A stretch of DNA of 64,000 nt, taken from contig OY992539.1 in NCBI GenBank assembly GCA_963921195.1, forward strand, positions 136,945,453 through 137,009,452, given 5' to 3'. Source of the stretch: Pegoplata infirma (taxonomy: Eukaryota > Arthropoda > Insecta > Diptera > Anthomyiidae). Made by a program: the position numbers and the translations under genes. Every line of letters starts with the position of its first letter. Within the stretch, counting starts at the first letter, position 1. Below the pieces are notes generated by a model. That model searched no databases. It was given only the letters and a program-made list of their open reading frames with translations, and was not told the origin of the DNA. Shown here one piece after another: positions 12,100-23,944 of the stretch.

Positions 12100-13690
12100 T
12101 TGGCAGTCTACATTACCTATGCGGTTGAGTATCCTATGCTTCTTAAAATATAAGCAAATTGAATGAAAAACCCGAAGGTCTGTTAGGATTCTATAAAATG
12201 TGATTTACGTTTCAAGGTTTGACACTTTAATAAATATTCTTGTCCTTTACAATCCTTTTTTTCATATCCAATCTACTAAAAATTCAATCAATCGAATTGT
12301 TGAAAAAAGAAAAAAAAAAGTCTACTAATGTATATTAAGAAATCAATCTAAATGCAAACATCTTAAACTGAATAAACACTATCTTTTCAATATTAAATTT
12401 ATTCTAATATCAATCTCGAATAACACATTTGTTCATCTATAGATATATATCTATATATATGACCTACATATAAATGAATTGCTACTTATAAATACAAACC
12501 AAATAAAATGAAATATATTTTACAAAAATTCCACAAAAATACAGACAGAAAAATGTTATTAAGTAAATATTTTAATATTATACGAATTCAATATTATTAT
12601 AACCTTTTTTGATCAACAAAAGATTAAGTCTTAAATAAATTTTCAAAAAAAAAATATATTTCATTTTAACAGTTTTAATAAATGAATGAATTCTTATGAA
12701 AGAGCGGGAAAGAAGGAATTCCTACAAAACAGAAAATTATCCTTAACTAATATTTTCATAGGTCTGACTTGTAAAAACATATAGAGAGTGAAACAATAAC
12801 ATTATTAACATTTCTTTATATATTTCAAAATATAACAAATGTGTTCTCTGTTCGTCACTGGTCTAATAAGGAGTGTTTGGAAGAAGGAAGAGCAATATGT
12901 GGTTTATAAAACACAAGATGGATACATGTGGCTATTATGCGTTTTTAACGGACAGTCATGATATACATGTTTTCTTTGGAGAGTGGAAAGAAAACTGTGA
13001 AAAGAACTTCTAATGTCTAACAAAGTGGTTTTAATTTGAAGTAAAACAGTACACTGAAAAAAGTATACTTTACTTAAGCAAATTTACCTTAATTTAAGAA
13101 AAGTCAGGCTTGCGAGGGCTCTAAAGAATTTATTCCTTATTACAAGAAATTTTTTTCCTCAAAATAGTAATGTACACAGAAAAAACGAATTGTTATATTG
13201 ACCCCCATATTCGCGAATACAATTATTTTTTTCACTGAAAGCGCTGTAAATTTCGATTGTTGAAAAAAGTTTTTTTTTTCAACAAACACAATTTGTAGGT
13301 CTGACAAAAGTGAAAAAATCTTCTTTTTTTGTTTTCAAGAAAGAAATTCAACAAACACAAACACAATTTGTTGATCTGACAAACGATTTTTTTTTTTTCA
13401 ACAAATAAATTTAACAAACACTATTTATTGACCTCCCGACTAAAAAAAAATATACAGGTCCATATGTATATAATTTGAAATTAAGCCATCTATAATTTAA
13501 TACGGCCCAACACGTATTTGGGTAAAATAAGACTATGAAATTGGTGGATTAAAATAGCTCAGCATTTGTTATATTATATTAAATATGATCATTTTTAATC
13601 CGGATATTGGGATTATCAAATTTGATACAGTTGTATATAATCTTATATCATAAGATAAAATGTGTAGAGTTTTGTATAAAATATTTTTTT
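12100..13690. other. AT-rich intergenic DNA, no genes seen
   Basis: Only low-complexity features are visible: a TATATC tract near 12440-12465, and three direct repeats built around TTCAACAAACACAATTTGT at 13279-13440. A 75-bp piece at 13095-13170 (CAGGCTTGCGAGGGCT) recurs at 29215-29300. Confidence 0.5.
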
Positions 13691-13714
13691 ATACCCTTCA
13701 CTTACAAGGAAGGT

Positions 13715-14160
13715 CTTTTACAGAGCACCAACCAATTGTCCTGAAACTTGAATATGGGAATGAGGGAGGAAAATAAGAGCTACCTGTTTTTTTTAGCTGC
13801 CCAATCTCAAATTTAAAAAAGGGTTGCCACCTTATGAAAATATACGGGCTTTTGGGAAAATTAGTATAAAAGCCGAACTAGCAGGAATTTCCCCAAACGA
13901 CAAAATACGGGTCAGATTAATTTTGAAAGAGATTATTATATATGATGTTGGCGGTCGTACGCATATACATCTCCATATAAACTACCCCAACGATTACTTA
14001 TTTTTGACAATAACTAACCATTACGAAACCGATACACCATTTGATAGGCCTTCAAGAAACCTTTCGACCTGCATAAAAAACAGGTAACTCTTATTTGGCT
14101 CCCTTCTTTCCTATGTGCAAGTATCAGGAGAATCGTTGGGTGCTCTGTGAAAGACCTCCC
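13715..14160. mobile_element. Inverted-repeat element inside the outer rolling-circle element
   Basis: Left arm GGAAGGTCTTTTACAGAGCA matches the right arm GGGAGGTCTTTCACAGAGCA read in reverse; the arms extend about 90 bp. It splits the ATACCCT/AGAGGGTATA terminal hairpin of its host. A 3-bp TTA duplication is possible but not certain. No transposase. Confidence 0.5.
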
Positions 14161-14752
14161 ATATTAGTGATAGAGGGTATATATAAGTTTGTCATTCCGT
14201 TTGTAACTCATCGAAATATCGGTCTGGGACCCCATAATGGTTATATATTATTGATCGGTGATCGATTTTAAGACATTCTAGCGAATGAAACTGGCGATCA
14301 CGGTCAAAATATTATTACACGGTGATGGCTAAAACTTTATATATTTACTTGTTGTTGTACCGAGAAGTTTGGTATTGCACTTGAGCGATATCGGTTCAGC
14401 GGTTCAAAAGTTATGAACGAAAATGTAAGGAAACCTCAAAAATTTTGGTACATTCAACATAACCTAAAAATACAAAATGCGTTAATTTGGCTGCTGTTTG
14501 ACATATGTGAACGTAATTGAACACCGAATGGTATTTTGACAAGTATGAACATTTGTTTTTGACAAAACAAGAAAAAAATCACAGATTTTTTTTTTAAATT
14601 TTTTTTTGCGGAATTTTTTTATACCCTCCACTCTAGTGATAGAGGGTATATATAAGTTTGTCATTCCGTTTGTAACACCTCGAAATATTGGTCTAGGACC
14701 CCATAAAGTATATATATTTATGATCCTCGATCGATTTTAAGTCGATCTAGCG

Positions 14753-14770
14753 ATGTCCGTCCGTCCGTCC

Positions 14771-14813
<43 letters not shown>

Positions 14814-14816
14814 CGT
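14753..14816 (+). repeat. (GTCY)n microsatellite core of a rolling-circle element
   Basis: About 15 consecutive GTCC/GTCT tetranucleotides. The same core occurs at 18285-18320, 41640-41680, 31980-32025 (reverse) and 62405-62450 (reverse), always at the same place in the element. Such cores are a known trait of DINE-1-type elements. Confidence 0.85.
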
Positions 14817-15684
14817 AGAAAACACGCTAACTTTTGAAAGACTTTACAGAGGCTACTGAAGTTTGGCATATATGTTTGTCATTTACCTGGTCAGGTTGGT
14901 ATTGCAATCCAGCCAAATCGGTCCAGTGGTTCAAAAGCAAGGATGGGTACCAATTCGATAAAAGTATTGGTATTGGTATTGGTTTTTAAAATTATATTAG
15001 TATTGGTATAGGTATTGGTTTTCATTTTTTGTTGAATTGGTATAGGTTTCGGTAGTGGTTTTGAATTATTTAGGTATTGGGTATTGGTATTGGTTTTAGC
15101 CTCGAATCGGTATCGGTTTTTAATAAGTATTGGTATTTATCTTATATCGGTTTTGGAATTTGTATGCAAAAGGTTTTGTCGTTAATATTAATTAATTTAA
15201 CGTACGTAGTCCTTCTGTCTCCACCGCCCCACAGTGGAGAAAAATATACGTTTATGTGCAATTTTTAACCGAGTTTAGTTTTGATTTTAAGTCATCGATC
15301 TAGGGTTGCCAGACGGCCTGGAATGGCCTGGATTTTCCAGTTATTTTGAGTCTGGTCCAGTTTCCAGTTAAAACATAATTTGTCCAGTTAAGAACGAATT
15401 TCTTTAATTTTTACAATTATTTTTTTTATTAAATATATTTTACGACAAAATGTGCTCTTTCTTTTTGCATCATTTTCGCTCCTTTTTTCATTACATTTTT
15501 TTGAACATCTCGGGTTATCTAGCGTTGATTTCGTCACGAATGTTTTCCTTGAGCTCTTCGATGACCTGATAATAGTTTCTCACATCAAATAACCTAAAAA
15601 ATAAGTCTGGAGGGATCAAATCTGCAAACGAGGGAGAGTTATTGTCGCCCCATTTTTTATACCGCACGTCTAGGCAATTTTAGC

Positions 15685-15810
15685 TGGCCACCTAGATTCA
15701 CAGATTTGACTACACCGGACTTATTTTTGTGGGGTTATGTGAAAAGAAAAATCTGCGCCAACAATCCTCAGACTTTTAGCGAGCTCAACATCAAAATTTC
15801 GAGATGCTCG
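15685..15810 (+). pseudogene. Tc1/mariner-superfamily transposase fragment
   Basis: About 41 codons read WPPRFTDLTTPDLFLWGYVK and then a KRKICANNPQTFSELNIKI-like stretch. This corresponds to the segment leading into the last catalytic acidic residue of DDE transposases of the Tc1/mariner superfamily (PDL..LD.FLWG block). The frame has no start and is broken on both sides, so this is a relic inside a hAT-like element and not its own transposase. Confidence 0.6.
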
Positions 15811-15909
15811 AAAAAGTAATAGAAATGCTTAAAAATTCACATTTTTCCGTGGCCAATAGAGAGGTCCATTTAATTGATGTTCTCACATATGAAAATCGGT
15901 TTGTTTTTT

Positions 15910-16150
15910 AATTGAAGGGCTTACTGCAAGAACTTGATAAGCAACATTTTATTTTTTCGTGTTTTTCGCCTTCTGCTGATGTTCCATTGACAGATTTTTG
16001 GCAGAAGTCTTGCTTTAACCCTTCGTACAAGTATATTGAGCATAAAAGTTCTACAAAAGTTATTTTTCTACATTATTTTGAAAGTTTTAATGCAAAACCC
16101 ACCATAAAATGAAATGTTGCTTACGAGTTTTTACAATAAGCCCTTCAATT
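15910..16150. mobile_element. Small palindromic element (AATTGAAGGGCTTA ends)
   Basis: Inverted arms of about 40 bp: AATTGAAGGGCTTACTGCAA on the left; the reverse complement of the right end reads AATTGAAGGGCTTATTGTAA. Length about 240 bp, no coding capacity; the target duplication is unclear. Confidence 0.6.
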
Positions 16151-16306
16151 ATAAAAAAATATGTATGGTTCCAGTTATTTTTCCAAAATCCAGTTGAAAA
16201 TTTTCCATTTTCCAGTTATTTGACTTTTACTATCTGGCAACCCTACATCGATCGGACATGGTGGATTTTTGAATAATGATTTATTTTTTATTTTTCTTAT
16301 ATTAAG

Positions 16307-16904
16307 TAGAGATGGGCTCATGAGCAGATTAGAGCGTGATTCACGTGATTCACGCGTGAGTGTGACTGAATTCAATTTTATTCACGTGATTGTGAGCGAG
16401 TGTGAGTGGAGAAAAAAATTGCGTGAGTGAGTGTGCGTGAGTAAGATTTTTGCGTGAGTGAGTGTGCGTGAGTGAGTGTGCGTGAGTCGATTTTTTTGCG
16501 TGAGTTTGCGTGATTTATTTTCTCTTCATATTTCCTTTCGTACAAAAAAAATGTACAAAAAAATTGTAAAATTTGGCTTAACTTTAGATTTCATCCCGAA
16601 AAAAGCAAAAAAAAAAATTGTAAAATTTCTCTGAACTTTAAATTTTGCTTAAAATTTTGAAAGATTTTTCAAAATTTTAGTTTTTGAATTTTTTTTGTAT
16701 AAATTAGAGTTTTGTGAGTGTGAGTCAACGTGAGTGTGAGCGAAGCTTGCTTGAGTGCACGTGAGTGTGAGTTGTGTTAAATTTACTCACTTGATTGTGA
16801 GTGAGTGCGAGTAGAAAAAATATGCTCGTGAGTGAGTGTGCGTGATTCAAAAATTCCTGTCGTTAGCGTGAGTGAGCCAAAAATCACTCACGCGCCCATC
16901 TCTA
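16307..16904. mobile_element. hAT-like MITE (TAGAGATGGGC family), copy 2
   Basis: The duplication ATATTAAG (16299-16306, 16905-16912) and the perfect 11-bp ends TAGAGATGGGC/GCCCATCTCTA flank the element. The interior is dominated by GTGAGTGAGTGTGCG repeats, in inverse orientation to those in copy 1 (8917-10018). Confidence 0.85.
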
Positions 16905-16912
16905 ATATTAAG

Positions 16913-18148
16913 GACATTTTTCAGCATTTATTCTTTAAATAAATTAATAGGCAAGGGTATTTGAACCCCTTATTAATGATGTAAATAGCATTTGTTATAT
17001 AATTAATTTAGTTTTTATAACCAAATTAAAATTCAAACTGCCTCACCACAAGTCCTCAAAAAATCGACTTCTAAAATATATTTTTAATAGTCGACTTTAT
17101 ATTTAAAATTTTAAGTCGCTGGAGGGTATAAAAATTAAAAGCCTAAAATAATAAAATGCAAAGTTTCCGTTTTTTCTTTAAACAATTTCTGTGCTGATGA
17201 ACATTGCATTTAATGCACATATAAATTGCGGTGGCCAAGGAGAGATATTTTTTAATTGCAGAAAGTTGAGACTTAACATTCGTTACAAAATATACCTGAA
17301 ATTCATCCTTTTCATACATAAATATTTTTTGAAAAGGTTATCGAAATAGATTATCGTGGAGGCCTCTTTTTCGATTTTAGATCTTTTGGTAATTGCGATT
17401 ACACGGGTAATTGTTTTCTTATATGGGGTTCAAACTTACGACCTTAAACAAGTTGTTTATCAAAACACCAGTAATACCATATTCGCATTCATTTAAGCTA
17501 GTTTAATTATGTGTCTTCCCCATACAATTCTAAGCACTTTATCTGTCAAAATAAAACGGTGGTTTATTTTGACGTTTAAATTGTATGGGGAAAACCAATA
17601 ATTAAACTACCCAGGCAGAAAAATACGAACGGGAGAGCGCTGGCAAAGTACCTTTAATGGTCGCTTGTGTGCTGGGAAAGCATCACAGTTTAGTACTCTC
17701 CCAGCGTCCAAAATGATAACCACGGTAAACGGTATGCCGTTGCTATTTTAAAGCGCCTTGTGGTACAGGGTATAACGAGTTTATGCTTATGTTTGAAACT
17801 ACACGAAATAATAGTCCTAGATTAACCTTTTAGCAAAAGTACCGAAAAAAAGTGATGTATTGAACCGAAACGTGTTGTTTTCCAAAAGGATAGACCCAGT
17901 GGCATTTCACATGTGATGTATCCGGAGTTTAAGACACTTCCTCACAAAAGAAACGTGTTTTTATATAAAAGGTGTCAGGTTTGTGATAGGAATTGTGTCT
18001 AAGTGATATATCACGAGAGCTTTCAAGGACCAATATCTAATACTGCAGGGAAATGAAAAATATTCCAATTGTTATGAAAATTAATAAATTTTAATTACAA
18101 ATTATACTTTGAACGGATTTAAATAGAAAACATTGGCAAAGCGCTTTT
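16913..18148. other. Interior of the 5-kb hAT element, with a short inverted repeat
   Basis: No coding frame recognised. A small inverted repeat at 17499-17610 has arms of about 30 bp (AGTTTAATTAT...CCCCATACAATT). At 17756-17830 there is a fragment of the GTGGTACAGGGTATAA family that is better preserved at 29611-30240. Confidence 0.45.
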
Positions 18149-18149
18149 T

Positions 18150-18776
18150 TTATACCCTCCACTCTAGTGATAGAGGGTATATATAAGTTTGTCATTCCGT
18201 TTGTAACACCTCGAAATATTGGTCTAGGACCCCATAAAGTGTATATATTCATGATCCTCGATCGATTTTAAGACGATCTAGCAATGTCCGTCCGTCCGTC
18301 TGTCCGTCTGTCTGTCTGTTGAAAACACGCTAATTTTTGAAAGAATTTACGGAGGCTCCTGAAGTTTGGCATATATGTTGGGCATTTACCTGGTCAGGTT
18401 GGTATTGCAATCCAGCGAAATCGGTCCAGTGGTTCAAAAGTAATAAGCAAATGAGTGAATTTCGGCAAGGGTTTTTCTGGAATTTACGAGATAAAACACA
18501 CGGTAACTTTCGAACGGCAATTCTGAGGGTGCTGAAGTGTGGCATATATATTTGCCGTTCCTCTGGTCCGGTTCGTTTTAAATTTCAGCCAAATCGGTGC
18601 AGTGGTTCAAAAGTTATTAGCTAAACCGTAAATTTCAGATTCACCTCACCCTAAATTCACGTGTTGAAACCCCGTTAACAGGTTTTAAAACATTGGTAAG
18701 TCACAAAAATATTTTACAACGCATTTTTGTCCCTCAAAAATATTTTTACACTAAAAGAAAAAAAAATACACTCTGC
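18150..18776 (+). mobile_element. Rolling-circle element, 3'-truncated
   Basis: Complete left end (TATACCCTCCACTCTAGTGA then AGAGGGTATA), the TTTGTCATTCCG block, a (GTCY)n core at 18285-18320, then the conserved middle through GTTGAAACCCCGTTAACAGG. It stops near 18776, before the 3' hairpin. Confidence 0.65.
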
Positions 18777-19205
18777 CCGGCACAGTGTGCCTCTAATAAA
18801 ACAAAAAAAATAATAATTTTTGGATTCTGGTGTTGTGACCATAGGGGTGAAACGAACAAGTTTCGCATATGTGTATGTATTAGTGACGGCACGCGCGTGA
18901 AACTTTTGACGTTTCATACAAAACGTAAACAAACAACGAATATACAGATGCAAAAGCTCACACGTACAGGCACACGTATTCTAGGCAGAGAACCAAATTT
19001 AGTAGTATTTTGTATGCGTCCATATTGAAAGTACCAAAATAAGCACTCGTGTTGCATGTCTATATGGTCTGTGGTTGTGACATAAAATTTTGTAACGACT
19101 GCTTGATTGGAATTTCCAAAAAAGGACATTAGTATTTTTTTACAACCCAAAGAACAGTGCAGTGACACTTAATGTATATCAAATATAAACAATGTTTGCC
19201 AAAGA

Positions 19206-19685
19206 AAAAATTTCGTCACAGAAAAGGTCTAAATTTTTTAAGATTTACTTTTATTAGGGGTCATAAAAATCAAATTTGGTTAAAAATAAGTAAAAAAAAA
19301 TATTTTTTTTTTATGTTTTTATGGCTTTTTAAATTCAAGTAGCTAACTCCTTTTTGTTATATGACATTGCATGCAAACGAGTACTGATCGATGTAACATC
19401 TTTTGTGAACATCTTTAGCAATTCGTTAGTCAGGTAAAATCAATTATCAATATCAAAAATTTATCACATAAAAGGTCTAAATTTTTTAAGATCTACTTTT
19501 ATTAGGGGTCATAACAATCCAATTGGGTTAAAAATATGGATATGGTACGTGACAAAAAAAATTGTTTTATGTTTTTATGGCTTTTAAAATTCAAATAGCT
19601 AACTCCTTTTTGTTATGTGATATTGCATGCAAACTATTACTGATCGATGTAACATCTTTTGTGAACATCTTAAGCCAGGTAAAAC
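19206..19685 (+). repeat. Tandem duplication of about 240 bp
   Basis: Two diverged direct copies share AAGGTCTAAATTTTTTAAGA, TTATTAGGGGTCATAA, AGCTAACTCCTTTTTGTTAT and GTAACATCTTTTGTGAACAT. They start near 19206 and 19455. Confidence 0.7.
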
Positions 19686-20319
19686 CCAATAATGTGATGG
19701 TAAGAAAATGTTTGAATTCATAATTAAAACAAACGAAAATAAGAATACAAAAAAACCGAAACAAAACCGATACGAAAGTAGAAAAAAAATGAATTGGTAT
19801 TGGTTTTTTATTGGTATTGGTTTTGAAGAATAAAAGTATTGGTTTTTAATTGGTATTGGTAGTGGGGAATCGGTATTGGTTTTTTATCGGTATTGGTATC
19901 GCACAAATAAAGGTATTGGTTTTTAATTGGTATTGGTTTTCAATTTCAATTGGTATTAACGGGTATTGGTATCGAAAAGGTATTGGTACCCATCATTGTT
20001 CAAAAGTTATGAGCAAAAGAGTAAATTTCGGTAAGGGTGTTTCGCGAATTTACGAGATAAAAAACACTATAACTTTCGAAAGACATGTATCTTTGCCGTT
20101 TCCCGGGTCTGTTTAGTATTAAATTTCAGCTCAATCGGTCCAGTGGTTCAAAAGTTATAAGCAAAACCCTGAATTTCAAATTAGTTTCATCTAATATGCC
20201 ACGTGTTTTAACAAGTTTGAAAAGCATTGGTGGTAACTAAACAATGCTTTTCAAACTTGTTTAATTTTAAAGCAATGCTTTTTAAACTTGTTAGTTCTAA
20301 AAGCATTGTGTACTTAAAA

Positions 20320-20790
20320 ATTACACTCGAAAAAAATTTTACACTCAAAAAAAATTTTACACTCAAAAAAAATTTTACACTCAAAAAAAAATTACACATA
20401 AAAAAATTATTTTTTTTTTTTACAAAAATGACAATATTTTGTGTACATACGTACGTGCATTTACTCAGAAATATTTTTACAGTAAAAAAAAACATTACAT
20501 TCGAAAAAAATTTTACACTCAAAAAAAAAAAATAGTAATTTTTCTTTTTTTTTTAAAAAAGGCAAAAAAATTGTTTTTTATTCAAAATAAAATATTTTAC
20601 ACTCAAAGAAAATTTTACACTCAAAGAAAATTTTACACTCAAAAAAAATTACACAAAAAAATTTTTTTTTTTTTTTACAAAAATTACAATATTTTGTGTA
20701 CATACGTACGTGCATTTATTCAGAAATATTTTTACAGTAAAAAAAACATTAAACTCGAAAAAAAATTTTGACTCAAAAAAAAATTAGTAA
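20320..20790 (+). repeat. A/T minisatellite of a rolling-circle element
   Basis: Many copies of TTTTACACTCAAAAAAAA. A larger duplication repeats the CAATATTTTGTGTACATACG block at about 20430 and 20687. Related arrays lie at 42120-42235, 31230-31530 and 60480-60720. Confidence 0.75.
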
Positions 20791-21013
20791 TTTTTCTTTC
20801 ACGTTAAAAATGTACTACCCTTTAAAAAAAAAAATGCATTGTGGAGGGTATTCATAGATTCGGCAAAGTCGAATTTAACTTTTCTACTATATTTTGTGAG
20901 GATGTTTATTCTGGCTCGAGGTCATTATTTTCTTTACTAATTAAAACCATGATATTCTCATAGTATAATTTTCAAGAGAATTATTTTTTGTTTTAAATTT
21001 ATTTATGTTGGTC

Positions 21014-21087
21014 ATTTTTGCAAGACTTAATCGACACGTGTTTCGGAATTTGTCAAGATTCCATTGTCAAGATTATTTAGCAAAAAT
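21014..21087 (-). ncRNA. Hammerhead-like motif, left arm, unit 1
   Basis: Read on the minus strand: ATTTTTGC pairs with GCAAAAAT and TAATC with GATTA (stem I with an internal loop); the core is TTGACAAT, the second stem GGAAT/ATTCC, then GAAA, a self-complementary CACGTG and TC. The core differs from the consensus CUGANGA, so activity is doubtful. Confidence 0.45.
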
Positions 21088-21553
21088 AGAAACGATATAC
21101 TACAAAGTAGCAAACGAGTCTAATGACAAATCGTTTTTGCACAAACTAAAACATTAATACATATTCGACTCTATCCACAATGTGAATTAGAAAGACGAAG
21201 AAATTGTACTATGCTAGTAAGTAACAATTGTCAATAACCAACAAAAATATTTAAAACATTTTACATACGATAGTCCATTGGACTACAACAATATGTTTTT
21301 TGTTGCTGTGAATGAAATTATACCATTATTAGGGCTATTCATCACTATGGCGTGCCAACCATTATGTTCAAATTCTGATTAATTTTTATTAATAAATAAA
21401 AATTGTTTTATTCGACCTTTAAAATATTATATTTTGTGAGGATGTTTATTCTGGCTCGAGGTCATTATTTTCTTTACTAATTAAAACCATGATATTCTCA
21501 TAGTATAATTTTCAAGAAAATTATTTTTTGTTTTAAATTTATTTATGTTGGTC

Positions 21554-21627
21554 ATTTTTGCAAGACTTAATCGACACGTGTTTCGGAATTTGTCAAGATT
21601 CCATTGTCAAGATTATTTAGCAAAAAT
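21554..21627 (-). ncRNA. Hammerhead-like motif, left arm, unit 2
   Basis: Same as the motif 540 bp to the left, with no visible changes. Confidence 0.45.
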
Positions 21628-21940
21628 AGAAACGATATACTACAAAGTAGCAAACGAGTCTAATGACAAATCGTTTTTGCACAAACTAAAACATTAATAC
21701 ATATTCGACTCTATCCACAATGTGAATTAGAAAGACGAAGAAATTGTACTATGCTAGTAAGTAACAATTGTCAATAACCAACAAAAATATTTAAAACATT
21801 TTACATACGATAGTCCATTGGACTACAACAATATGTTTTTTGTTGCTGTGAATGAAATTATACCATTATTATTATGTTTTAGTTTGTGCAAAAACGATTT
21901 GTCATTAGACTCGTTTGCTACTTTGTAGTATATCGTTTCT

Positions 21941-22014
21941 ATTTTTGCTAAATAATCTTGACAATGGAATCTTGACAAAATCCGAAACACGTGTCGATTA
22001 AGTCTTGCAAAAAT
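21941..22014 (+). ncRNA. Hammerhead-like motif, right arm, unit 1
   Basis: Same fold on the plus strand. One change (AAATCC in place of AATTCC) weakens the second stem in this copy. Confidence 0.4.
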
Positions 22015-22353
22015 GACCAACATAAATAAATTTAAAACAAAAAATAATTTTCTTGAAAATTATACTATGAGAATATCATGGTTTTAATTAGTAAAGAAAA
22101 TAATGACCTCGAGCCAGAATAAACATCCTCACAAAATATAATATTTTAAAGGTCGAATAAAACAATTTTTATTTATTAATAAAAATTAATCAGAATTTGA
22201 ACATAATGGTTGGCACGCCATAGTGATGAATAGCCCTAATAATGGTATAATTTCATTCACAGCAACAAAAAACATATTGTTGTAGTCCAATGGACTATCG
22301 TATGTAAAATGTTTTAAATATTTTTGTTGGTTATTGACAATTGTTACTTACTA

Positions 22354-23201
22354 CACTGAAAAAAAAGTGCGAACTAATTTTAAGGAAAAATTGACATTAA
22401 ATTAAAGACATGAATTTTTCTTTAATTTTAGTAAAATTTTCTTAAGAAATAGAAAATTTCATAGACTTAAAGAAAAACTTAATTGACTTGATAACATCCA
22501 AAAATGTTGTTTCTTTAAAATGGTAAATTTTTTTTCTTTAACTTTTATTTCTTGAATCAAATAAAAAAATTCTTTAAAAATATTACACAAGTGTCAAAAA
22601 AAAAACATTAAAGACATTATTCTTTAAAACTATTATCACACACTTTAATATTAATATACTATCATAGTTTTAAATAAGTATATAATAGTTTTAAGGAAGG
22701 CATTCTTGTTTATATGCACACAGAAATTTGTTTCGAAGGTTGCGAGATATACCAATTTCATCTTTTAATTCTCAACTAGTATAAAGTTGATTGGGTTTAA
22801 ATATTTTTGTTTGGACACCAACGATTGGCGATTGTCATTCAAATTCACTATGCTACTTGTAGTGTAGATTTTTTAATTTTTTGGTTAAAAGACTGATAAA
22901 GTTTTTTTAAAACATATAAATGATATAACAACTAAAATAAAAAAAGATTTTTTCTTTGGAGCTAAATTATTCCCATTTTTTCGTAATTTAAAGAAATGTT
23001 TCTTTAATTTTAATATGCTTGCAAACTTAAATTAAGTACATGTATTCTTAATTTTATTAAATAAATGCACAATTTTCACAATAAATTTAAAGAAAGATGT
23101 TTTATAACAATAAGGAAATTTTTCTTTGGAGCCAAATTATGTGCAGTTTTTCTTTAATTTTAATAAAATTTCTTTAATTTTAAGAAACTTTTTTTTCAGT
23201 G
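22354..23201. mobile_element. TA-duplicating MITE (CACTGAAAAAAAA ends) inside the 540-bp array
   Basis: TA duplicates at 22352-22353 and 23202-23203. The ends are CACTGAAAAAAAAG and its inverse CTTTTTTTTCAGTG. The neighbouring array unit shows the empty site (CTTACTAGCATAGTAC). Subterminal TTTCTTTAATTTTA repeats occur on both sides. It is non-coding; a Tc1/mariner-type origin is likely from the TA duplication. Confidence 0.85.
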
Positions 23202-23330
23202 TAGCATAGTACAATTTCTTCGTCTTTCTAATTCACATTGTGGATAGAGTCGAATATGTATTAATGTTTTAGTTTGTGCAAAAACGATTTGTCATTAGAC
23301 TCGTTTGCTACTTTGTTGTATATCGTTTCT

Positions 23331-23404
23331 ATTTTTGCTAAATAATCTTGACAATGGAATCTTGACAAATTCCGAAACACGTGTCGATTAAGTCTTGCAA
23401 AAAT
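23331..23404 (+). ncRNA. Hammerhead-like motif, right arm, unit 2
   Basis: Same paired elements as at 21014-21087, in plus orientation; stem II is intact. Confidence 0.45.
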
Positions 23405-23870
23405 GACCAACATAAATAAATTTAAAACAAAAAATAATTTTCTTGAAAATTATACTATGAGAATATCATGGTTTTAATTAGTAAAGAAAATAATGACCTC
23501 GAGCCAGAATAAACATCCTCACAAAATATAATATTTTAAAGGTCGAATAAAACAATTTTTATTTATTAATAAAAATTAATCAGAATTTGAACATAATGGT
23601 TGGCACGCCATAGTGATGAATAGCCCTAATAATGGTATAATTTCATTCACAGCAACAAAAAACATATTGTTGTAGTCCAATGGACTATCGTATGTAAAAT
23701 GTTTTAAATATTTTTGTTGGTTATTGACAATTGTTACTTACTAGCATAGTACAATTTCTTCGTCTTTCTAATTCACATTGTGGATAGAGTCGAATATGTA
23801 TTAATGTTTTAGTTTGTGCAAAAACGATTTGTCATTAGACTCGTTTGCTACTTTGTAGTATATCGTTTCT

Positions 23871-23944
23871 ATTTTTGCTAAATAATCTTGACAATGGAAT
23901 CTTGACAAATTCCGAAACACGTGTCGATTAAGTCTTGCAAAAAT
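23871..23944 (+). ncRNA. Hammerhead-like motif, right arm, unit 3
   Basis: Same paired elements, 540 bp after the previous motif. Confidence 0.45.

Larger units (their letters stand above)
15301..16245. mobile_element. hAT-like element with TAGGGTTGCCAGA ends
   Basis: The exact duplication CATCGATC (15293-15300, 16246-16253) and the inverted ends TAGGGTTGCCAGA/TCTGGCAACCCTA define it. Subterminal copies of TCCAGTTATTTTGA-like repeats lie at both ends. The interior holds a transposase scrap and a small palindromic element. Confidence 0.8.
14938..19998. mobile_element. 5-kb hAT-like element with TATTGGT-repeat ends
   Basis: The exact 8-bp duplication TTCAAAAG (14930-14937, 19999-20006) interrupts the rolling-circle sequence GGTTCAAAAGTTATGAGCAA. 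The ends CAAGGATGGGTACCA and, reverse-complemented, CAATGATGGGTACCA form a 15-bp inverted repeat with one mismatch. Both subterminal regions (14960-15150, 19790-19990) are packed with TATTGGTATTGG repeats in the same orientation. No transposase frame of its own is seen; the interior is made of other elements: 15301-16245, 16307-16904 and 18150-18776. Confidence 0.8.

Noticed and set aside
13824..14087. An 87-codon frame inside the inverted-repeat element at 13715-14160
   Set aside because: No motif, no second copy, and it spans the loop of an inverted repeat.
18693..19168. Frames of 79-111 codons between 18693 and 19168
   Set aside because: They overlap on both strands, have no recognisable motif and cross a rolling-circle fragment boundary.
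20208..20771. Overlapping open frames on both strands around 20200-20770
   Set aside because: They are translations of the TTTTACACTCAAAAAAAA minisatellite (poly-K/F peptides).
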